This document shows, one piece after another, positions 1 to 10,294 of a stretch of 64,000 nucleotides of DNA. The DNA is taken from NCBI GenBank assembly GCA_002837415.1, contig PJCV01000002.1, forward strand, positions 1 to 64,000, read 5' to 3'. Both the position numbers and the translations under genes were made by a program. Positions within the stretch are counted from its first letter, which is position 1; every line of letters begins with the position of its first letter. Below the pieces are notes generated by a model. It did no database searches. It had not been told where the DNA came from and saw nothing but the letters and a program-made list of their open reading frames with translations. The DNA is from Actinomycetales bacterium SN12 (GTDB lineage: Bacteria > Actinomycetota > Actinomycetes > Actinomycetales > Microbacteriaceae).

Positions 1-558
1 ACTCCCCTCGCGTTCAGCGCGCTCGCAGCCGTTCTGCTGCTGGCGTCCTGCGCTGCCGCCGACCCCTCGCCCACACCGTCATCGTCCGGTTCGTCGGTGA
101 GCGCCGAACCGACGACCGCCGTGACGACGACCCCGGTCGACGAGACACCGACGCCCGGAGCCGAGCCCACCTGCAAGACGATCATCACCCCGGGCACCGT
201 CGACGCGCTGACCGACCAGGGGTGGACCGCGAAGCAGGAAGAGCTGCGCATCGGGGAGACGCTGGTCGAAAACGGCCTGCTGTGCATGTGGGCCGACTTC
301 AGCACGGCATCCGACCACGGCCAGATGTACGGGTGGGGCACGCTCGACGCGCGCACCTCCGACGTCGCTCAGTCCAACCTGAAGCGAGACGGCTGGCTGC
401 GCTCGACCGAAGGTGACGTGGTGTACTTCACCGAGGACCCCGCGTACGCCATCGCGACCGACGACGACGGCTTCGGCATGACCTACGAGTTCGGCGAGGG
501 CTGGGTGAAGTTCGCAGACACGAAACAGGGCCTGCTGCTCATCGACTGGAAGGGATGA
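1..558 (+). CDS. Putative lipoprotein, 5' end cut by window edge
   Basis: The reading frame is open from the first base, so the true start lies outside the window. Visible residues begin with a hydrophobic stretch ending LLLASC, a typical lipobox, followed by a Ser/Thr/Pro-rich linker. That predicts export by Sec, lipid attachment at the Cys and a cell-surface location. The remaining roughly 150 residues are acidic and Trp/Tyr-containing with two further Cys (in TCKTI and LLCMW) that could form a disulfide. I recognise no family. It converges on a small membrane-protein gene, with a hairpin between them. Function unknown. Confidence 0.75.
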   Translation, partial: TPLAFSALAAVLLLASCAAADPSPTPSSSGSSVSAEPTTAVTTTPVDETPTPGAEPTCKTIITPGTVDALTDQGWTAKQEELRIGETLVENGLLCMWADFSTASDHGQMYGWGTLDARTSDVAQSNLKRDGWLRSTEGDVVYFTEDPAYAIATDDDGFGMTYEFGEGWVKFADTKQGLLLIDWKG

Positions 559-578
559 GCGAACAGGCCCGCAGAGGA

Positions 579-602
579 AGGCGCCGCCCGCGAGCGGCGC
601 CT
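579..602. terminator. Bidirectional hairpin terminator
   Basis: A perfect 9-bp stem (aggcgccgc/gcggcgcct) with a 6-nt loop sits between two convergent genes. There is no clear U-tract. Confidence 0.55.
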
Positions 603-606
603 GCCG

Positions 607-804
607 TCACTTCTGGCGCTGGCCCCAGTTGTCGGTGCGGCGGGTCGCCGAGCCGCGCTGGCGCATGACCCAGGCCATCGCCAGGCTGACGAGGATGATG
701 CCGGCGCTGAACGCCACACCCTGCCATGCCGGCATCTCCCATGCGGCGCCGAGAAGCCACATACCGCCCAGGAACAGCACGAGGAACACGATGAAGTCGA
801 CCAT
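607..804 (-). CDS. Small membrane protein, 65 aa
   Basis: Two hydrophobic segments (about residues 3-22 and 28-46) are followed by a basic, Gln/Arg-rich tail ending WGQRQK, so this is probably a two-pass inner-membrane protein with a cytosolic C-terminus. The ATG is preceded by an AAAGG Shine-Dalgarno about 6 nt away. It stands alone, convergent with the lipoprotein gene and divergent from the TetR gene. No family recognised. Length, start signal and compositional pattern support a real gene. Confidence 0.65.
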   Translation of the reverse strand: MVDFIVFLVLFLGGMWLLGAAWEMPAWQGVAFSAGIILVSLAMAWVMRQRGSATRRTDNWGQRQK

Positions 805-892
805 GTCGAAACCTTTCCGATCGTCGGATTACCTTCCCAGCTTACCGGTCTGATCCCCGGCTCCGCGGCCCCACCCGACGGGACCGCACGGC

Positions 893-898
893 TAGAGT
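893..898 (+). promoter_or_regulatory. -10 box TAGAGT for TetR gene / short leader ORF
   Basis: TAGAGT is followed by 6 nt and an ATG at 905 that opens a six-codon ORF (MLRTRP, stop at 923-925). That ORF overlaps the GTG start of the regulator at 922. Confidence 0.5.
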
Positions 899-921
899 CG
901 AGGGATGCTGAGGACCCGCCC

Positions 922-1527
922 GTGACCGCGACGACCGACCGTCCCGCGCGTCGCGGGCGCCCGGGGCACGACCGCGCCGATGTCATCCGCGTGGGGGTCC
1001 AGCTGTTCAACGAGCAGGGCTATGACGCCACGTCTGTCTCGGACCTGACCACTCGTCTCGGGGTCACGAAGTCCGCGCTGTACCACCACGTCGACTCGAA
1101 GGAGCAGATCCTCCAGATCGCCCTCGACGACGCCCTCGGTGCGCTGGAGGATGCCCTGGATGCTGCGCTCGAGCATCCCACCGCTGACGCACGGCTCACG
1201 GCCATCGTCGACGGCGCCGTGCGGGTGCTGACCGAGCGGCAGCCGCAGGTGACACTGCTGCTGCGCCTGCGCGGCAACAGCGTCATCGAGCTCGCGGCTC
1301 TCGAGCGTCGACGTCGCTTCGATCACACGGCCACCGGTCTGGTGCGACAGGCGCAGGCGGAGGGATTCGTGAGAGCGGATCTGGATGCCGGTGTCGCGAC
1401 GCGCCTGATCTTCGGCATGATCAACTCGGTCGTCGAGTGGTACCGTCCGGACGGGCCGGTGGATCCGGAGCTGCTGCGCGCAGAGATCCGCGCGGTCGCG
1501 CTCGACGGGCTGCGCCCACGGGCGTGA
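922..1527 (+). CDS. TetR/AcrR-family transcriptional regulator
   Basis: The 201-aa protein has an N-terminal TetR helix-turn-helix (about residues 15-60, with YDATSVSDLTTRLGVTKSALYHHV) and an all-helical C-terminal ligand domain. TetR proteins are usually dimeric repressors released by small molecules; no ligand can be inferred. The GTG start at 922 has GAGGA at 910-914, 7 nt upstream. A six-codon ORF starting at 905 overlaps this GTG by GTGA, so the regulator may be translationally coupled to it. No adjacent target gene is obvious: the next element is tmRNA on the other strand. Confidence 0.9.
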   Translation: MTATTDRPARRGRPGHDRADVIRVGVQLFNEQGYDATSVSDLTTRLGVTKSALYHHVDSKEQILQIALDDALGALEDALDAALEHPTADARLTAIVDGAVRVLTERQPQVTLLLRLRGNSVIELAALERRRRFDHTATGLVRQAQAEGFVRADLDAGVATRLIFGMINSVVEWYRPDGPVDPELLRAEIRAVALDGLRPRA

Positions 1528-1576
1528 CGCCCGAAGGCATGACGCTTCAGGGCTGATATTCCACAGTGACAGCGGC

Positions 1577-1946
1577 TGGTGGAGCTGGGGGGAATCGAAC
1601 CCCCGTCCGACGCTGCTAATCCACGTCTTCTCCGGGCGCAGTCTGTGGAGGCGTTCTGCTCGGCTCCGACCTTTGTCACAGACACCTAAGTCGACGAGCC
1701 CAGCCTGGGAAGAGTCCCACGTGACGTCCAGACGCCATCACGCAGCAAGATCCCTAGATGACGCCAGGGTCCGTATGGGGATCACATACGGTCTGACGGA
1801 CTATCGGGCTCGCTTAGGCAGCGAGGGCGAAGTCGTTGCGCTTGGTTTCGGCAACTATGGTTTTGCAGGGAGCGTTCACGAGATAACCCTGCATCCTCGG
1901 CCCGCTTCTCGTCGATACACAGGCGCCGTCGAAACCGATCAGCCCC
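1577..1946 (-). ncRNA. ssrA: Transfer-messenger RNA (tmRNA)
   Basis: tmRNA rescues stalled ribosomes and tags the nascent peptide for proteolysis. The 5' end (minus strand, 1946) reads GGGGCUGAUCGGUUUCGACGG and pairs with the 3' CAGCUCC to form the acceptor stem. The 3' end includes a T-arm-like segment and an encoded CCA (1577-1579). The resume codon GCC follows AUAGUU, and the predicted tag is AETKRNDFALAA followed by UAA, with the usual ALAA end recognised by Clp/FtsH-type proteases. The length of about 370 nt is normal. A gapped inverted repeat near 1530-1552 could terminate it. Confidence 0.95.
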
Positions 1947-2078
1947 GTGGACCTTCTTGCGAAGGAGCCGCTGTCACACTGTGGAATTACCAGCGGGAGC
2001 ATGTGCTCCCGAGCATCAAAGACTACAACGGATCGACTGCGGATGCTATTCCGCGACAGGCCTGTCGCCGGTGTGCCG

Positions 2079-2084
2079 TACAGT
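2079..2084 (+). promoter_or_regulatory. -10 box TACAGT, leaderless start
   Basis: TACAGT lies 7 nt before the ATG at 2092. No Shine-Dalgarno is present, so transcription probably starts at or near the A of ATG. Confidence 0.5.
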
Positions 2085-2091
2085 CGCTCGC

Positions 2092-2745
2092 ATGAGCGAA
2101 GTCATCATCACCGTCCGCGGCGAGCACGAACTGCGCGTCGCACCCGAGCGCGCCACCGTCAGACTCACGGTGGCGCTCGACGGGCCAGAGCGCGAGGATG
2201 TGGTGCGGCGTACCCTGACGCTCGCCGAGCCGGTGCGCGAAGGCATCGTCACACGGGAGCAGGCCGGCAGCGTGACCGCGTGGACGAGCCAGCGGCTGAG
2301 CGTGTACGCCGAACGGCCCTGGAATGCCGATGGCCGAAAGCTCGCGCCCGTCTACCGTGCGAGCGTGGACTTCACCGCCACTTTCGCCGACGTGTCGGAG
2401 CTGTCGATCTGGGCCACGGAGCTCTCAGCCGAGGAGGGTGTCGCACTGGGCGATATCGATTGGCATCTGACGCCAGAGACCGAGCGCGAGGTGGAACGCG
2501 AAGTTGCCACGCGAGCCGTCGGCGTCGCGGTGTCGCGTGCACAGGCGTATGCCGAGGCACTCGGGCTGCACACCGTCACACCGCTGGAGATCGCGGACCG
2601 GGGCCTGATCTCCACCGAGGCTCCTGCGTTCAAGGCCGTCGCGATGCGGTCGACCGTCGCCTTCGACGCCGCTCCGGCGATGGAGTTCCAGGGCGAGGAG
2701 ATCACCGTCTCCGCCACCGTGGAGGGCCGCTTCTCGGCATCCTGA
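2092..2745 (+). CDS. SIMPL domain-containing protein (DUF541)
   Basis: The 217-aa protein begins SEVIITVRGEHELRVAPERA, the usual opening of SIMPL/YggE-like proteins ('G.g.v.v.PD.a.....'). Like other family members it alternates strand-rich segments with a helix around residues 130-165. No signal peptide is visible from this start, so it is probably cytosolic, unlike YggE. The in-frame sequence upstream lacks a start signal, while ATG 2092 has a TACAGT -10 at leaderless spacing. SIMPL proteins have been linked to signalling and oxidative stress, but the role here is unknown. Confidence 0.8.
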   Translation: MSEVIITVRGEHELRVAPERATVRLTVALDGPEREDVVRRTLTLAEPVREGIVTREQAGSVTAWTSQRLSVYAERPWNADGRKLAPVYRASVDFTATFADVSELSIWATELSAEEGVALGDIDWHLTPETEREVEREVATRAVGVAVSRAQAYAEALGLHTVTPLEIADRGLISTEAPAFKAVAMRSTVAFDAAPAMEFQGEEITVSATVEGRFSAS

Positions 2746-2752
2746 GATCCGC

Positions 2753-2787
2753 TCCTGCTGCGGGCGGAACCCCCGCCCGCAGCAGGA
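2753..2787. terminator. Strong bidirectional terminator
   Basis: A perfect 15-bp stem (tcctgctgcgggcgg and its complement) with a 5-nt loop separates the convergent SIMPL and hflX genes. Confidence 0.75.
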
Positions 2788-2792
2788 AGCGA

Positions 2793-4301
2793 CTAGCTGG
2801 CGGCGAAGGGCGCCAGCTCAGCAGCCAGTCGCTCGGACACGTGTGCGTGCACAGCCGTGCCGTTCTCCTCGTGCACCGCCGAGATCAGCACGCCGCTCTC
2901 ATGCACCGCCGAGATGAGATCTCCACGGTCGTAGGGCACGAGGGCGCGCACCTCGACGGCGGGCATCGGCAGCCGGCGCTCGATCTCGGAGCGCAACTGC
3001 GCGATGCCCTCCCCCGTGCGCGACGACACGAAGTGCGCGTCAGGCGCCAGACCTCGGAGCACGAGCCGCTCGTCGTCGTCGATCAGATCGGCCTTGTTGA
3101 AGACGACGATCTCGGGGATGTCGCGGCCGCCGACGTCGCCGATCACATCGCGCACCGTCTGCAGCTGCGCAGACGGATCCGGATGCGAGCCGTCGACGAC
3201 GTGCACGAGCAGGTCGGCCTGGCCGACCTCCTCCAGCGTGGAACGGAAAGCCTCGACCAGCTGGTGCGGCAGGTTGCGCACGAAGCCCACCGTGTCGGTG
3301 AGTGTGTACACGCGGCCATCGGCCGATTCGGCGCGGCGCACCGTGGCATCCAGAGTCGCGAACAGGGCGTTCTCGACCAGGACGCCCGCGCTGGTGAGCG
3401 CGTTGAGCAGGCTCGACTTGCCCGCGTTCGTGTACCCCGCGATCGCCACCGAGGGGATGGTGTTGCGCTTGCGCTCCGCCCGCTTGGCGTCGCGTGCCGG
3501 GGCGAACTCGCGGATCTGCTTGCGCAGCTGCGCCATGCGGGTGCGGATGCGACGGCGATCGAGCTCGATCTTCGTCTCACCCGGTCCACGCGAGCCCATG
3601 CCCGCGCCGCCGGCGCCGACCTGGCCACCGGCCTGGCGGCTCATCGACTCGCCCCAGCCGCGCAGGCGCGGCAGCAGGTACTCGAGCTGCGCGAGCTCGA
3701 CCTGCGCCTTGCCCTCGCGGCTCTTCGCGTGCTGGCTGAAGATGTCGAGGATCACGGTGGTGCGGTCGATGACCTTCACCTTCACGACATCCTCGAGCGC
3801 ACGTCGCTGGCTGGAGGCGAGCTCAGTGTCGGCGATCACGGTGTCGGCGCCGACGGCGGCGACGATGTCCTTGAGCTCCTGCGCCTTGCCGCGACCGAGG
3901 TACGTGGCGGGGTCGGGATGCGGCCTGCGCTGCAGCAGCCCGTCGAGCACCGCCGCGCCGGCGGTCTCGGCGAGGGCAGCGAGTTCGCGCAGCGAGTTCT
4001 CGGCATCCTCCTGAGCGCCCTGCGGGTACACGCCGACCAGCACGACGTTCTCCAGACGCAGCTGACGGTACTCGACCTCGGTGACGTCCTCGAGTTCGGT
4101 GGACAGCCCTGCCACGCGGCGCAGCGCGTGCCGGTCCTCGAGATCCCACTGCGCGCCGTCCGCGTCGGTGTGGGCGGCGGATGCAGCATCCTGCAGCGCC
4201 TGGGCGGCGCCGAAGACGCGCGCCTGCGTGCGCGGCTCGGCATTCGCGAGCACGCGATCCAGGGCATCCTGTGTGGTGTTGTCGTCGTTGGTGTTCGTCA
4301 T
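2793..4301 (-). CDS. hflX: GTPase HflX
   Basis: This 502-aa ribosome-associated GTPase has the HflX N-terminal domain, a basic coiled linker (GPGETKIELDRRRIRTRM) and a G domain with G1 GYTNAGKS near residue 288, G3 DTVGF, and G4 NKAD. HflX splits stalled or hibernating 70S ribosomes and is linked to heat and antibiotic stress in several bacteria. The ATG at 4301 gives MTNTNDD; no strong Shine-Dalgarno is visible, and a TAAGGT -10 lies about 40 nt upstream. Length and motifs are complete. Confidence 0.95.
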   Translation of the reverse strand: MTNTNDDNTTQDALDRVLANAEPRTQARVFGAAQALQDAASAAHTDADGAQWDLEDRHALRRVAGLSTELEDVTEVEYRQLRLENVVLVGVYPQGAQEDAENSLRELAALAETAGAAVLDGLLQRRPHPDPATYLGRGKAQELKDIVAAVGADTVIADTELASSQRRALEDVVKVKVIDRTTVILDIFSQHAKSREGKAQVELAQLEYLLPRLRGWGESMSRQAGGQVGAGGAGMGSRGPGETKIELDRRRIRTRMAQLRKQIREFAPARDAKRAERKRNTIPSVAIAGYTNAGKSSLLNALTSAGVLVENALFATLDATVRRAESADGRVYTLTDTVGFVRNLPHQLVEAFRSTLEEVGQADLLVHVVDGSHPDPSAQLQTVRDVIGDVGGRDIPEIVVFNKADLIDDDERLVLRGLAPDAHFVSSRTGEGIAQLRSEIERRLPMPAVEVRALVPYDRGDLISAVHESGVLISAVHEENGTAVHAHVSERLAAELAPFAAS

Positions 4302-4359
4302 CCGGTGGTGAACTCTGTCCTCTCTGAGAAGCGCCTTAACCTTAGCCCGCGGCGTCCGG

Positions 4360-4365
4360 TACGCT
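4360..4365 (+). promoter_or_regulatory. -10 box TACGCT, leaderless start
   Basis: TACGCT lies 6 nt before the ATG at 4372, with no ribosome binding site. Confidence 0.5.
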
Positions 4366-4371
4366 CACTGC

Positions 4372-5016
4372 ATGCCGTCGTCCGATCATTACTTCAGTGC
4401 GGCCCCGGCCAGTGCCGAGAACCTCCGAACCATCACCGTCCCGCTCGCAGGACGTGATCGTCCGGTGACCACCGCCGGCGGAGTGTTCAGTCCCGACCGG
4501 CTCGACGCCGGCACCGCGGTGCTGTTCGCCAACATGGCTCCCCTGCCGCCCAGCGGCAACTTCCTCGACCTCGGATGCGGCTGGGGTCCGATCAGCCTCA
4601 CCATGGCCCTCTCGGCGCCGCACGCCACGATCTGGGCGGTCGATGTCAACGAGCGAGCACTGGATCTGACCCGGCGCAACGCCCAGTCCCTGGGCCTCAC
4701 CAATGTCAACGCGGTGAAGCCCGAAGATGTTCCCGACGACATCGTGTTCACCACGATCCGCTCGAACCCCCCGATCCGGGTCGGCAAGAGCGAGCTGCAC
4801 TCCATGCTCGAGCACTGGATCCCCCGCCTCGACGAGCGCAGCGACGCATGGCTGGTCGTTCAGCGCAACCTCGGCTCGGATTCGCTGCAGCGGTGGATGT
4901 CGACGGTCTTCGCCCCCGGCTTCAGCGTCACGCGCGCGGCGACCGGCAAGGGGTACCGGATTCTGAAGGTGCGCCGTCACGGCACGCCGCCGACCGCCCC
5001 GATCGTGCTGCCCTGA
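4372..5016 (+). CDS. Class I SAM methyltransferase, RsmC/YbxB-like
   Basis: The 214-aa protein has a SAM motif I (LDLGCGWGPI, about residues 63-72), an acidic motif II (AVDVNERAL) and the catalytic-site motif SNPPIRVGK. The NPP[IFY] motif is typical of N2-guanine methyltransferases that act on rRNA. It matches the single-domain relatives of E. coli RsmC (16S G1207) found in Gram-positives. The exact target base is inferred, not shown. It converges with dapF across a short spacer that contains a small tandem duplication of the stop-codon region. Confidence 0.85.
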   Translation: MPSSDHYFSAAPASAENLRTITVPLAGRDRPVTTAGGVFSPDRLDAGTAVLFANMAPLPPSGNFLDLGCGWGPISLTMALSAPHATIWAVDVNERALDLTRRNAQSLGLTNVNAVKPEDVPDDIVFTTIRSNPPIRVGKSELHSMLEHWIPRLDERSDAWLVVQRNLGSDSLQRWMSTVFAPGFSVTRAATGKGYRILKVRRHGTPPTAPIVLP

Positions 5017-5048
5017 CGGTCGGGTCGCTGCCCTGACGTCGGTTCGCT

Positions 5049-5921
5049 TCAGACCAGGTCGATCTCGCCGCGGTAGACGAGCTGCGCGGGCCCGGACAAC
5101 GCGACGTGCTCGCCGTCCTCCGCAGGGAACATCCGCACACCCAGCACACCGCCGGGCACCTCGACGCGCCACTGATGCGGAGCGCGGGACCCCGCCCAGT
5201 GCCGCACCGCGAGGGCGGTCGCTGCGACGCCCGTGCCGCAGCTGAGCGTCTCGCCGACCCCGCGCTCGTGCACCCGCATGCGCACGTGCCCGATGCCGTC
5301 TCGCACCAGCGGCTCGCCGGGCACGACGAACTCGACGTTCGCCCCCTCCGCGGGCGCCGGATCGAGCACGGGAGTGGGATTGAGGTCGAGTTCGGCCAGT
5401 TCGTCGTCGGATGCCAGGGCGACCACCACGTGCGGGTTGCCGAGGTCGATGCCGAGTCCGGGTCGCGGCACTGAGAGACCGGCTGCGCGGGCGAGCGGCT
5501 CACCGCCGGCGAGCTTCCACAGGCCGAGATCCACCTGGTAGCCGCTCTCGGAGCGCATCACATCGCGCACCCCCGCCCTCGTGCCGATAGGGAGCGTCGA
5601 GCCGCTTTCGATGGTGGCGAGCCCGGCACGGAGCAGGTAGTGCGCGAAGACCCGGATGCCGTTGCCGCACATCTCGGCGATCGACCCGTCCGCATTGCGA
5701 TAGTCCATGAACCACTCGGCGTCGGGCTCCTCAGCGAGGGCCGCCGCACCCTCGGGGATCGCCGCCGATCTGACCACGCGCAGCACGCCGTCGCCGCCGA
5801 CGCCGAAGTTGCGGTCGCACAGCGCCTGCACCTGGGTGACCGTGAGGTCGAGTTCGCCGTCGACGTCTTCGATGATCACGAAGTCATTGCCGGTGCCGTG
5901 TCCCTTGGTGAATGCGACCAT
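5049..5921 (-). CDS. dapF: Diaminopimelate epimerase
   Basis: DapF converts LL- to meso-diaminopimelate for lysine and peptidoglycan synthesis. The 290-aa protein has the two halves of the fold, each carrying an active-site Cys: MCGNGIR (about Cys 84) and [11 protein letters not shown] (about Cys 226). The N-terminus [14 protein letters not shown] is also diagnostic. The ATG at 5921 has TAGACT 6 nt upstream, so the message is probably leaderless. It follows miaA on the same strand with 41 nt between them and could be co-transcribed, or use its own promoter. Confidence 0.97.
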   Translation of the reverse strand: MVAFTKGHGTGNDFVIIEDVDGELDLTVTQVQALCDRNFGVGGDGVLRVVRSAAIPEGAAALAEEPDAEWFMDYRNADGSIAEMCGNGIRVFAHYLLRAGLATIESGSTLPIGTRAGVRDVMRSESGYQVDLGLWKLAGGEPLARAAGLSVPRPGLGIDLGNPHVVVALASDDELAELDLNPTPVLDPAPAEGANVEFVVPGEPLVRDGIGHVRMRVHERGVGETLSCGTGVAATALAVRHWAGSRAPHQWRVEVPGGVLGVRMFPAEDGEHVALSGPAQLVYRGEIDLV

Positions 5922-5927
5922 GCGAAC

Positions 5928-5933
5928 AGTCTA
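5928..5933 (-). promoter_or_regulatory. -10 box TAGACT for dapF, leaderless
   Basis: TAGACT on the minus strand is 6 nt from the dapF ATG. Confidence 0.5.
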
Positions 5934-5962
5934 GAGAGCGCCGCAACCGGAAACCGCCCGGC

Positions 5963-6892
5963 TCAATTGAGCAGTGACGCGACGTCGACGGGGTGCTCGA
6001 CCCACTCGATGTCGGGGTAGCGCTTGAACCACGACACCTGGCGCCGCGCATAGCGCCGGGTCAGCGCCTGGGTCTCGGCGATCGCCTGGTCCTGAGTCAT
6101 CTCACCGCGGAGCTGCGCGAGCGCCTGCGCGTAGCCGATCGCGCGCGACGCGGTGACGCCCTGCTCGATTCCGTCGGCACGCAGGCTCTCGACCTCTTCG
6201 AGCATCCCGTGCTGCCACATGCGCTCCACACGTCGATCAAGACGCTCGACGAGCAGCTCTCGCGGCGTGTGCAGACCGATGATCCGTGTCGCCGGATGCC
6301 ACAGCTCGGGCTTCTCGGGCAGAGCCGCGCCGTGCGTGGTGGCGCCCTGCTCGATCACCTCGAGCGCGCGGACGATCCGTCGCCCGTTCTTCGGATCGAT
6401 GCGCGCGGCGGTCTCGGGATCGCGTGCGCGCAGCCGCTCGAGCAGCGCTCCGGCACCGTGCTCCTCGAGCTCGGCCTCGAGGCGGGCTCTCACCGCCGCA
6501 TCCCTCGGCGGGAAGCGGAAATCGAAGATCACGCTCGAGACATACAACCCTGATCCGCCCACGAGGATCGCGTCCCCGCCGCGCGCGTGGATGGCAGTGA
6601 TGACCTCTCGGGCACGCGGCTGGTACCAGGCCACGGCCGCCTCGTCGGTCACCTCGCGGACATCGAACAGATGATGCGGGATGCCGCGACGCTCATCGAC
6701 GTCGAGCTTCGCCGTGCCGATGTCCATGCCGCAATACAGCTGCATGGCGTCGGCGTTGACGATCTCGGCGGGATTGCCGCGCACGCGCCGCCGCTCGGCG
6801 AGGTCGAGGGCAAGATCGCTCTTGCCCGTGCCGGTGGCGCCGACGATCGCCCAGAGCCGCGACGCGTCGACACGCGCCGAGCCACCGGTCAA
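5963..6892 (-). CDS. miaA: tRNA dimethylallyltransferase
   Basis: MiaA adds the isopentenyl group to A37 of tRNAs that read U-starting codons, making i6A, the substrate of the neighbouring MiaB. The P-loop [19 protein letters not shown] is near the N-terminus; [12 protein letters not shown] (DSxQ-loop equivalent) and [10 protein letters not shown] follow. I place the start at TTG 6892, which overlaps the miaB stop as TTGA, giving 309 aa. No other start fits the P-loop position without a long miaB overlap. Translation is probably coupled to miaB. Confidence 0.93.
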   Translation of the reverse strand: MTGGSARVDASRLWAIVGATGTGKSDLALDLAERRRVRGNPAEIVNADAMQLYCGMDIGTAKLDVDERRGIPHHLFDVREVTDEAAVAWYQPRAREVITAIHARGGDAILVGGSGLYVSSVIFDFRFPPRDAAVRARLEAELEEHGAGALLERLRARDPETAARIDPKNGRRIVRALEVIEQGATTHGAALPEKPELWHPATRIIGLHTPRELLVERLDRRVERMWQHGMLEEVESLRADGIEQGVTASRAIGYAQALAQLRGEMTQDQAIAETQALTRRYARRQVSWFKRYPDIEWVEHPVDVASLLN

Positions 6893-8442
6893 GAGCCGAC
6901 GGGCCGCAGCGTGGGCAGACCCAGCGAGACCGCGCGCGGTGCACCGGACTCGCCTGCGGGGGCAGGGACGCCGCAGGACGCGGCCTGTGCGCGATCCCAT
7001 GCGTCTCCGCCGCGGGTCCGGCGGATGCGCAGGGGCGCACCGGTCGGGTCGTCGGCGAGCAGGTGGAAGGGCGCGCCGTGGGTGATCGTCACGGTGACCA
7101 TGTCGCCGGGCCTCGGCAGCTCCGAGCCCGGGGTCACCTCGAAGTGGACGAGGCGGTTGTCTTCCGCGCGTCCCGTGAGGCGGTGCGTCGACGCATCCTT
7201 CTTGCCCTCGCCGACCGATACCAGCACCTCGACCTCGCGACCGACCTGCTTCTGGTTCTCTTCCAGCGAGATGCGCTCCTGCAGGGCGATCAGGCGGTTG
7301 TAGCGCTCCTGCACGACCTCCTTCGGCACCTGCTTCTCCATGGTCGCGGCGGGCGTGCCCTCGCGGATGGAGTACTGGAAGGTGAACGCGCTCGAGAAGC
7401 GGGACTGCTCGACGACGCGCATGGTGTCTTCGAAGTCCTCATCGGTCTCGCCGGGGAAGCCGACGATGATGTCGGTCGTGATCGCGGCATGCGGGATGCG
7501 CTCGCGCACGCGCTCGATGATGCCGAGATAGCGGGAGCTGCGGTACGAGCGACGCATCGCCTTCAGGATGCTGTCGCTGCCCGACTGGAGGGGCATGTGC
7601 AGCTGCGGCATGACATTGGGAGTCTCGGCCATCGCGTCGATCACGTCGTCTGTGAAGGCGGCGGGGTGCGGGCTGGTGAAGCGGATGCGCTCGAGCCCCT
7701 CGATGTCCCCCGCTGCGCGCAGCAGCTTGCTGAAGGCCTGACGGTCGCCGAACTCGACGCCGTAGGAGTTGACGTTCTGGCCGAGCAGCGTGACCTCGAT
7801 CGCGCCGTCTTCGACGAGCAGGCGGATCTCGTTGAGGATGTCGCCGGGCCGGCGGTCCTTCTCCTTGCCTCGCAGGCTCGGGACGATGCAGAACGTGCAG
7901 GTGTTGTTGCAGCCGACCGAGATCGACACCCAGCCGCTGTGCGCGGAATCGCGCTTGGTGGGGAGGGTGGACGGGAAGATCTCGAGCGATTCGAGGATCT
8001 CGAGCTCCGCCTCGCCGTTGTGACGTGCGCGTTCGAGCAGGCCAGGCAGGGAGCCCATGTTGTGCGTGCCGAAGACGACGTCAACCCAGGGAGCCTTGTC
8101 GAGCACGGCCTGCTGGTCCATCTGCGCCAGGCACCCGCCGACCGCGATCTGCATGCCCTCGTGCTTGTCCTTGCGGGACTTCAGGTGCCCGAGGGTTCCG
8201 TACAGCTTGCCGGCGGCGTTGTCGCGCACGGCGCACGTGTTGATGATCACGATGTCGGCCTCGTCGCCGGCATCCGCCCGCACGTACCCCGCACTCTCGA
8301 GCGAACCCGACAGGCGCTCCGAGTCGTGCACGTTCATCTGGCAGCCGAAGGTGCGCACCTCGTAAGAGCGACGGTGCCCGTCGGCGGTGATCGCCGCGCC
8401 GGAGGGCGCGATGATCGTCGGTTCGGAAGAGAGAGAAGCCAT
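6889..8442 (-). CDS. miaB: tRNA-2-methylthio-N6-dimethylallyladenosine synthase
   Basis: MiaB is a radical-SAM methylthiotransferase that converts i6A37 to ms2i6A37. The 517-aa protein has an N-terminal UPF0004 domain starting [15 protein letters not shown], with further cluster Cys in NTCAVRDNA and VGGCLAQ. The radical-SAM motif [13 protein letters not shown] is near residues 174-184, and a TRAM domain follows at about 410-475. A tail of about 55 Gly/Arg/Pro-rich residues past TRAM is longer than in E. coli. The start at 8442 has TAGAAT 9 nt upstream. It overlaps miaA by 4 nt. Confidence 0.96.
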   Translation of the reverse strand: MASLSSEPTIIAPSGAAITADGHRRSYEVRTFGCQMNVHDSERLSGSLESAGYVRADAGDEADIVIINTCAVRDNAAGKLYGTLGHLKSRKDKHEGMQIAVGGCLAQMDQQAVLDKAPWVDVVFGTHNMGSLPGLLERARHNGEAELEILESLEIFPSTLPTKRDSAHSGWVSISVGCNNTCTFCIVPSLRGKEKDRRPGDILNEIRLLVEDGAIEVTLLGQNVNSYGVEFGDRQAFSKLLRAAGDIEGLERIRFTSPHPAAFTDDVIDAMAETPNVMPQLHMPLQSGSDSILKAMRRSYRSSRYLGIIERVRERIPHAAITTDIIVGFPGETDEDFEDTMRVVEQSRFSSAFTFQYSIREGTPAATMEKQVPKEVVQERYNRLIALQERISLEENQKQVGREVEVLVSVGEGKKDASTHRLTGRAEDNRLVHFEVTPGSELPRPGDMVTVTITHGAPFHLLADDPTGAPLRIRRTRGGDAWDRAQAASCGVPAPAGESGAPRAVSLGLPTLRPVGS

Positions 8443-8451
8443 GGTGAGTCC

Positions 8452-8457
8452 ATTCTA
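8452..8457 (-). promoter_or_regulatory. -10 box TAGAAT for miaB
   Basis: TAGAAT lies 9 nt before the miaB ATG and abuts the recX terminator stem. Confidence 0.45.
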
Positions 8458-8492
8458 CGAGCCGCTCGACCGGGTGGCCGAGCGGCTCGTAG
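8455..8492 (-). terminator. recA-recX terminator overlapping the miaB promoter
   Basis: A perfect 14-bp inverted repeat (ctacgagccgctcg and its complement) with a 10-nt loop lies 10 nt past the recX stop. One end of the stem supplies the first bases of the miaB -10 box. Confidence 0.7.
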
Positions 8493-8501
8493 ACCGGATC
8501 C

Positions 8502-9145
8502 TCACTCCGAGTCGACGAACCGCACCCCGGAGGAGGGCGCGCTGAACGAGCGGGTCGTCGCGCGACGCACTCCCACCTCGCTCAGCGCAGTCCGGGCGGC
8601 GTCCATCGCGATGGATCCGCCGTAGCCGCGACGGGCGAGCTGCCCGTGCAGCCGGCGCAGGGCCGTGTCGTAGTCGAGGCGGCTCATGCCGGACGCCTTG
8701 CTGCGGGCGAACTCCAGAGCCCGCTCGGCGTCGTCGTCGGGCAGCTCTTCGAGAGCGTCGTCGATGATGTCGCGCGGGATGCCCCGCTGCGCTAGCGAAC
8801 GCGCCAGGGCGATCCGCCCCTGCCCCTTCCGCTCGGACCCGGAGGTCACCAGCAGTGAGGCCAGCGTGTGATCGTCGAGATAGCTGCGGCGCAGGAACTC
8901 GTCGATCACGTCGTCGATCGAGTCGCGATCGAGGTCGTTCTCCCGCAGCACCGACCGCGCCTCGGATACCGACAGCTGCTTGGCGCGCAGCTTGCGCACC
9001 AAGGCCTCCTCGGCGCGCTCACGGATCTCGTCGGCATCCGGTTCGACGGGTGCGGTCTCGTCGTGATCGTCGAGCCGCACGTCAGCCCGAGCAGCACCGT
9101 CGAACAGCGGGATCACCGGGGCGAGGTCGTCATCAGCGGATCGCA

Positions 9146-9146
<1 letters not shown>
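8502..9146 (-). CDS. recX: Regulatory protein RecX
   Basis: RecX binds RecA filaments and limits recombinase activity. The 214-aa protein has the RecX three-helix repeats: ALVRKLRAKQLSVSEA, YLDDHTLASLL with GQGRIALARSLAQRGI, and a C-terminal RRLHGQLARRGY. It has a longer acidic N-terminal extension than E. coli RecX, as is usual in actinobacteria. ATG 9146 shares its A with the recA stop codon (TGATG), indicating translational coupling to recA. Confidence 0.92.
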
Positions 9147-10189
<1,043 letters not shown>

Positions 10190-10294
10190 GACGTGCTCCT
10201 CTGTATTTCGAAGTTCTGCCGCCTGTAGGCTGTCGCGGCCGTTCCGGATGGAGTGACTCTGCGACAAGGCGTATGGCTCTGTGCCACATCCCTC

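Noticed and set aside
1814..2002. A short minus-strand ORF ending NDFALAA
   Set aside because: This is the tag-coding part of tmRNA read as if it were a protein gene.
1947..4457. An 836-codon plus-strand frame
   Set aside because: It runs through the SIMPL gene in the wrong frame and antisense to hflX; it has no start signal.
6892..7000. A longer miaA start inside miaB
   Set aside because: It would add about 36 Arg-rich residues unlike MiaA; TTG 6892 overlaps the miaB stop and fits the P-loop position.
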